Assembly: GCA_900770635.1 (NCBI GenBank)
Contig: CAAGLB010000163.1
Location: forward strand, 103,992 to 167,991
Source of the DNA: an uncultured Alistipes sp.
GTDB taxonomy: Bacteria; Bacteroidota; Bacteroidia; Bacteroidales; Rikenellaceae
DNA length: 64,000 bases
Direction: 5' to 3'
Part shown: positions 59,831 to 64,000 of the stretch, one piece after another
Position numbering within the stretch: position 1 is the stretch's first letter
Layout of the letters: every line of letters begins with the position of its first letter
The notes under the pieces: model-generated
Seen by the model: only the letters and a program-made list of their open reading frames with translations
Told to the model about the DNA's origin: nothing
Databases searched by the model: none
Program-made: the position numbers and the translations under genes

Positions 59831-61738
59831 ATGAATACTAAATTTACTAAATATTTTACTAGCTGTAAGGGTGTTTTTCAAGGTGGAGGTTGCAAAGCCA
59901 TTGCATATATCGGAGCTTACAAGAAAGCATATGAAAGAGGAGTGTTCTTTTCGGAATTAGCAGGAACGTCTGCAGGCTCTATAATTGCAGCATTAATTGC
60001 ATGCGGAGCAAAACCTGAATATTTAGAAACCATAGTTAAAAATATAGATTTCAAGGATTTTATATCGGATTATGAAAAAGCAAAATGGTGGCAAACGCCT
60101 TTATTAAAGTGTATACTTCCCAAACAGTATAGGCATTATGCAAAATATTTGTCCTTAGGTAGTTTAAAAAGGAACTATGGTATTTTTAAAATAAATGTTC
60201 TCGAGAATTTTATAGATAATCATTTAAGGCAATTAACGGGGTTGCAACACCCTGTTACATTTAATGATTTAATCCCTAATTTACATGTAATCTCTGCAGA
60301 TTTAGAAAAACATACTATAAAAGTTTGGAATAAAGAAAACACGCCTACAGAATCTATTGCAAAGGCAGTTTGTTGCTCTTGTTGTATTCCATTCTTTTTC
60401 CAACCTGTTGAAAAAAGATATGTGGATGGTGGCTTATTAAGCAATCTTCCCAGCTTTATTTTTGCGGAGGAACCTCATTACAATAGAATTTTAAATTTTA
60501 AGTTAGAGGTAAATAATTTAGATCGCAGAATATCTTCTTTTTACGGTTTTCTACTATCTATTTTTGATACGATTATAGAGGGAGCTTGTAATATTCAGCA
60601 AAATTTAAGTTATGACTTATTTGATGTATCAATAAAACTAGAAGATATTTCTGCTATCGATTTTGACCGCATTAATACTGATGTAATAGAAAATCTTATT
60701 TCCAAAGGGGAAGAAGCAATGTCAAATTTTCTTGATGAGGAACTAACATTTATATCTAATAGGCATCATACCTTATATAAGTTACAAACCAAAGAACAAA
60801 TGCGATCATTGGTGTCATATATTAGTTTAGAGAGGCATAAGGAAATTTATGTAAGTTGTGAAAGTACATATTGGTGTTGGGAACTCTTTCTATCTTTGGT
60901 GCGATGGATAACAGATGAAACAAAGGTAACAGTGATAGTCTCGTCTACAATCCCTGAAAAATATAAAGAAGTAGAGAATGCGAGAAGAAGAATGCTTAAA
61001 GCAATGGGATGCAATCTAATAACAAAGGATGGCTTGCCACTAACGGGCTACTTTTTTATGGAAAAGAAAGGTGTATGGAAAGGCATTATATTTAACGAGG
61101 ATGATACGACTTTTTCTGCTAATTACTATTGCAACTCAATAGATAGCGATGTAATTAAAGAAGTTGTATTAAAATTGACGAAAGAAAGATTGACTACAGT
61201 ATCTAGACCAAACCGGATTACAATTAGGCCAATTGAACCGTCTAAAATTATAAATAGGCTAAAAACAGAGATTATATACAAAGATGCTGACTTAAAATTT
61301 GAAACGGTTAATTTAGAGGATTTACACTTCATGAATCCATATATTCGAGCACTGAAGTACAAACAGATAGATAAAATGTATGAACTATATGAAAATGGGA
61401 ATATTGTGCCTTTTTCAGCAGCGGCATTGTATTTTGGAAAGAAAGAATCTATAATTTGTCCTCCAGTAGCTGAACGGCATAATGGTAAATTGTATATAAT
61501 TGAGGGTAATACTAGATGTGTATATGCGTACAGACATGGAATTCATAAACTTAAAATAATTGTCGTAGATAATGTTATAACACCCATCCCTTGTGATACT
61601 AAAAAAACATATAAAGTATCAGATGTATTAATTTCAGATACTAAAATAACAGCAGGTAATAGATATCAAAATTTTGATTACTCGCATTTTAGACATATAG
61701 AGGAGACCATACGCCCACATAAAGAATATATGTTATGA
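59831..61738 (+). CDS. Patatin-like phospholipase fused to PLD-like and ParB-like regions
   Basis: This 635-residue cytoplasmic protein starts with a patatin lipase: oxyanion loop FQGGGCKA (18-20), nucleophile Ser47 in GTSAGS, and catalytic Asp199 in YVDGG, all intact. Residues about 325-445 (EIYVSCESTYWCWELFLSLV, then ARRRMLKAMGCNLI) have a PLD-like alternation but no HKD motif. Residues about 497-590 (VPFSAAALYFGKK, VAERHNGKLYIIEGNTRCVYA) look like a ParB/sulfiredoxin fold. Patatins act as membrane-killing effectors in several defence systems. The stop overlaps the next start by four bases (ATGA). Confidence 0.82.
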   Translation: MNTKFTKYFTSCKGVFQGGGCKAIAYIGAYKKAYERGVFFSELAGTSAGSIIAALIACGAKPEYLETIVKNIDFKDFISDYEKAKWWQTPLLKCILPKQYRHYAKYLSLGSLKRNYGIFKINVLENFIDNHLRQLTGLQHPVTFNDLIPNLHVISADLEKHTIKVWNKENTPTESIAKAVCCSCCIPFFFQPVEKRYVDGGLLSNLPSFIFAEEPHYNRILNFKLEVNNLDRRISSFYGFLLSIFDTIIEGACNIQQNLSYDLFDVSIKLEDISAIDFDRINTDVIENLISKGEEAMSNFLDEELTFISNRHHTLYKLQTKEQMRSLVSYISLERHKEIYVSCESTYWCWELFLSLVRWITDETKVTVIVSSTIPEKYKEVENARRRMLKAMGCNLITKDGLPLTGYFFMEKKGVWKGIIFNEDDTTFSANYYCNSIDSDVIKEVVLKLTKERLTTVSRPNRITIRPIEPSKIINRLKTEIIYKDADLKFETVNLEDLHFMNPYIRALKYKQIDKMYELYENGNIVPFSAAALYFGKKESIICPPVAERHNGKLYIIEGNTRCVYAYRHGIHKLKIIVVDNVITPIPCDTKKTYKVSDVLISDTKITAGNRYQNFDYSHFRHIEETIRPHKEYML

Positions 61739-62418
61739 CCACTTTGGATATTATAAATATTATTGCAGAAAATAATAAAGATATCGATGCGTTTCTTTTT
61801 CATTATTTCCCTTCAAAGAACCTTATCCAGGAACAACTTGAAAGATGGAGTACTTGTGAAAAAAATCATTTTGATTTAGCGATAAAAGTCCGCAATGAAC
61901 TACATCTGCCTTTTTGGGATTCTATTATGGTTAAGACATTTGATAATCCATCCTATTCAAAGGTGATATTGGAAGCTGCATTACACCATAACCATAAGCA
62001 ATCAAAATTTTTAGTGAAAGCCAACGATATTCAATATTCATCATTATTACATAATAGCTGTAATAAGCGGATCGCTGTCTGCTCATCTGTTATAATGAAG
62101 GATATGCAAAATAAGCATATTCCAATGTTAGATTTTCATATCCCAGTTAGCGATGTTAATCAAGAAATCGTCGAAAATGTTTGTAGAATTCTAGGCCTCA
62201 AATCAGGTTATATATTGAATAGTGGAGAGTCATATCATTTTATATCATCAACCGTCGTATCTTGGGATGAATTATATATAACGTTGTGCAGGGCGCTACG
62301 TTTTTGTCCTATTATTGATCGAGCTTGGATTAGTCATCAATTAGAAGAACAATCATGCTCCTTGCGAATAAATAGGAAAAATGGTAAAATGCCAATTGTT
62401 GTAAGAGTCCTACATTAA
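61735..62418 (+). CDS. Prim-pol (AEP)-like protein coupled to the patatin
   Basis: This 227-residue protein has MLDFHIPVSD (Asp133, His135), ILNSGESYHFIS (Ser163-Gly-Glu-Ser-Tyr-His168) and IIDRAWISHQLEEQSCSLRI (Asp195, Arg211). The order acidic/His pair, SGxSxH, Asp, HQ...LRI resembles the archaeo-eukaryotic primase core in its short prim-pol 1D-like form. The family call is by eye. It overlaps the patatin gene by four bases and is AT-rich like it. Its role could be to make or sense a nucleic-acid signal. Confidence 0.6.
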   Translation: MTTLDIINIIAENNKDIDAFLFHYFPSKNLIQEQLERWSTCEKNHFDLAIKVRNELHLPFWDSIMVKTFDNPSYSKVILEAALHHNHKQSKFLVKANDIQYSSLLHNSCNKRIAVCSSVIMKDMQNKHIPMLDFHIPVSDVNQEIVENVCRILGLKSGYILNSGESYHFISSTVVSWDELYITLCRALRFCPIIDRAWISHQLEEQSCSLRINRKNGKMPIVVRVLH

Positions 62419-62474
62419 TTTATACATATCAACATTATCATCTATTTTGCCCTATACTTTCATAAAGTGGAAGT

Positions 62475-64000
62475 ATGGCACAAACGCTGATTGCCCGTGG
62501 TCAGGCAACAATCACAATACAGAAAGATGGTTACACGATAACCCAGTCACTCGGAGAGTACATTTTCCCCGCAGATCAGAGCGGAAAGATACTCTCTGCA
62601 GTATCTGTTACATCTACAATTTCAGTAACCCTCGGCGATAGTGCCTTCAGCAACTTTACCATAGGCACAATCACCAAGCCGACGGGATTCTCATCCATTT
62701 CAGTCAATAATACCAATAAGACCGTAACATTTGCAGTTGCGGCCAACACGACTACGCTTGCCGATCACGGCAAGGTGGAGATTCCCATTGTCATTTCTGG
62801 CACTACCTACAAACTTACTTTCGTATGGTCCAAAGCCAAGAAGGGAGACACCGGTGCGGCGGGGGTAGATGCAAATCTCCTCGACTGGGTTAAGGAGTGG
62901 AATACTGGCAAGACGCTTATCAATAGCAATACCGTTATCACTCCCAAGCTCTTTGCAGGAGCCAAGAATACCGATGGTACGATTTCGGGTATCGCTATCG
63001 GCTCGTTTGCACTTAGCACCAAGACCTCTTCGGGAACTATTACCACCGAGACAGTAAATGGCATCTATGGCTTCAAGGATGGCTACAAGACCTTCTATGT
63101 GGACAATAGTGGCAATGCTCAGCTGGGTTATGGTAATGAGTATATCAAGTATAACGCATCTACGGGCAAGATTGAGTTCGGCTCGGCAGTGAGTATGCAA
63201 TGGGTAGGAGCAACCTACATCGACAAAGATGGCATTTTCACGGGCACACTCTCTGCCGATACTGTCAGTGCTATCAATATCGCGGCATCACAGATTACCT
63301 CGGGTAAGATCTCAGCAACCTACATCAATACCGATGAGCTCAAATCTACACTTATCACGGCATCGAACATTAATGCCCTGACCCTCACCACAACCAAAGG
63401 AACAATTGGTGGCTGGAGTATCGACAGCGATAGCATTTACCGAGGTACAAAGAAGAATACGGCAACTACCTACACTGCTGCATCAGGCTCAATGACCATT
63501 GGCTCTACGGGTATTCGTGGCTATAAGTGGCGTTTGGAATCTACGGGTGCAGGTGCTGTGGCAGGAGGTAACATCTCGTGGGATGCAAGTGGCAATGTAA
63601 CCTTTGCAAACTCCGTGTCGCTCAACTGGACCGAGCCAATTGATGGCATTACCGAGGCATTGGGTGGAGATGAATTCCCGAAACTGACGAAGATTACTGC
63701 CGAAGGTATCTACACAGGCAGTATTACAGCTTCACAGATTACTGCCGGGACTATCTCCGCAGACCGTATTGCTGCAGGGAGTATCACTGCCGCCAAACTT
63801 GACGCAGCAAGCATTAAGAGCGATATCATCAATACGACCTACATCAATGGTTTGGAGTGTACCTTCACCAAGGGCAAGATTGGTAACTGGACAATCACCT
63901 CGAATAAAATCTACAACTCCCAGATCTCACTTGATGCGGGAAATAAGCGTATTGTAGTCTATGCATCAACGGCTACTGCAACAAGCGGTCATCGAGTACA
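62475..64000 (+). CDS. Phage tail-type protein (runs off the right edge)
   Basis: One frame is open from the ATG at 62475 to the window end (more than 508 codons, no stop). The product begins MAQTLIARGQATITIQKDGY, has a KGDTGAAG collagen-like start-up near 120, and then repeats of SITASQITAGTISADRIAAG and ATYINTDEL (about 250-460), typical of tail-associated receptor or appendage proteins in Bacteroidetes phages. Codons are GC-richer than in the patatin operon, so a boundary lies at about 62.42-62.47 kb. Confidence 0.75.
   Translation, partial: MAQTLIARGQATITIQKDGYTITQSLGEYIFPADQSGKILSAVSVTSTISVTLGDSAFSNFTIGTITKPTGFSSISVNNTNKTVTFAVAANTTTLADHGKVEIPIVISGTTYKLTFVWSKAKKGDTGAAGVDANLLDWVKEWNTGKTLINSNTVITPKLFAGAKNTDGTISGIAIGSFALSTKTSSGTITTETVNGIYGFKDGYKTFYVDNSGNAQLGYGNEYIKYNASTGKIEFGSAVSMQWVGATYIDKDGIFTGTLSADTVSAINIAASQITSGKISATYINTDELKSTLITASNINALTLTTTKGTIGGWSIDSDSIYRGTKKNTATTYTAASGSMTIGSTGIRGYKWRLESTGAGAVAGGNISWDASGNVTFANSVSLNWTEPIDGITEALGGDEFPKLTKITAEGIYTGSITASQITAGTISADRIAAGSITAAKLDAASIKSDIINTTYINGLECTFTKGKIGNWTITSNKIYNSQISLDAGNKRIVVYASTATATSGHRV

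Larger units (their letters stand above)
41343..62418. other. Accessory/defence island
   Basis: From the integrase to the prim-pol-like gene every recognisable gene is mobile, defensive or antagonistic: integrase, sigma/Panacea pair, CBASS, DUF4365 nuclease, pseudogene, Rhs toxin pair with immunity candidate, S24 repressor and patatin/prim-pol operon. Codon use is AT-rich compared with the core on the left and with the tail gene on the right. No matching att pair was found by eye, so these are functional rather than exact mobile-element limits. Confidence 0.6.

Noticed and set aside
62700..63200. Minus-strand open frame in the tail gene
   Set aside because: It is antisense to the long plus-strand frame with typical tail-protein repeats and has no independent coding features.

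Overview
The window looks like a Bacteroidota chromosome, order Bacteroidales, most likely an Alistipes-like gut commensal. The evidence is promoters of the Bacteroidota type (TAnnTTTG with a TTG about 19-20 nt upstream), an Mfa/Fim fimbrial operon, BACON/Fn3 surface lipoproteins, a TPP-riboswitch/TonB/PnuT thiamine locus, and short SerA and PanD forms. The genus is an inference; no rRNA or marker phylogeny is present.

Positions 1-40.7 kb are mostly core genome. The end of an unknown gene is followed by a TPP riboswitch driving an outer-membrane TonB receptor and a PnuT-type thiamine permease. A long minus-strand fimbrial operon (17.3 to 3.2 kb) encodes DUF3575 and DUF3868/OmpA-like proteins, two Mfa1-type fimbrillins, an Mfa2/FimB-type anchor and three large accessory lipoproteins. 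It diverges from a membrane-anchored TPR/LuxR-type regulator. Next come an fRMsr GAF protein, panC-panD, an HsdR-N protein, a triple-repeat FISUMP-like secreted protein, a C_GCAxxG protein, a MATE transporter and tRNA-Met. Four lipoproteins follow as two mirrored pairs, then an ion channel, mscL, a nitroreductase, a ProX-type editing protein, galK and the serC-serA-DUF1015 operon.

From about 40.7 kb the sequence is accessory and more AT-rich. It begins with degenerate repeats and a divergent tyrosine recombinase. A Panacea-like protein and a sigma factor then diverge from a complete type II-short CBASS operon: an HNH-SAVED effector, a CD-NTase and an E2-like protein. After this come a tRNA-like gene with a damaged acceptor end, a stand-alone DUF4365 putative nuclease, a membrane-protein pseudogene, and a secreted Rhs/YD-repeat pair ending in a CdiA-EC869-like nuclease toxin with a candidate immunity gene. 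An S24 self-cleaving repressor diverges from the Rhs operon. Last is a two-gene operon in which a patatin phospholipase fused to a degenerate PLD-like region and a ParB-like domain is translationally coupled to a primase-polymerase-like protein. At 62.4 kb composition shifts back to GC-richer codons and a phage-tail-type protein runs off the right edge.

The patatin-ParB/prim-pol operon is the best candidate for an undescribed defence system. The sigma/Panacea module beside CBASS and the SOS-type repressor facing the Rhs toxin operon are the next most interesting arrangements.
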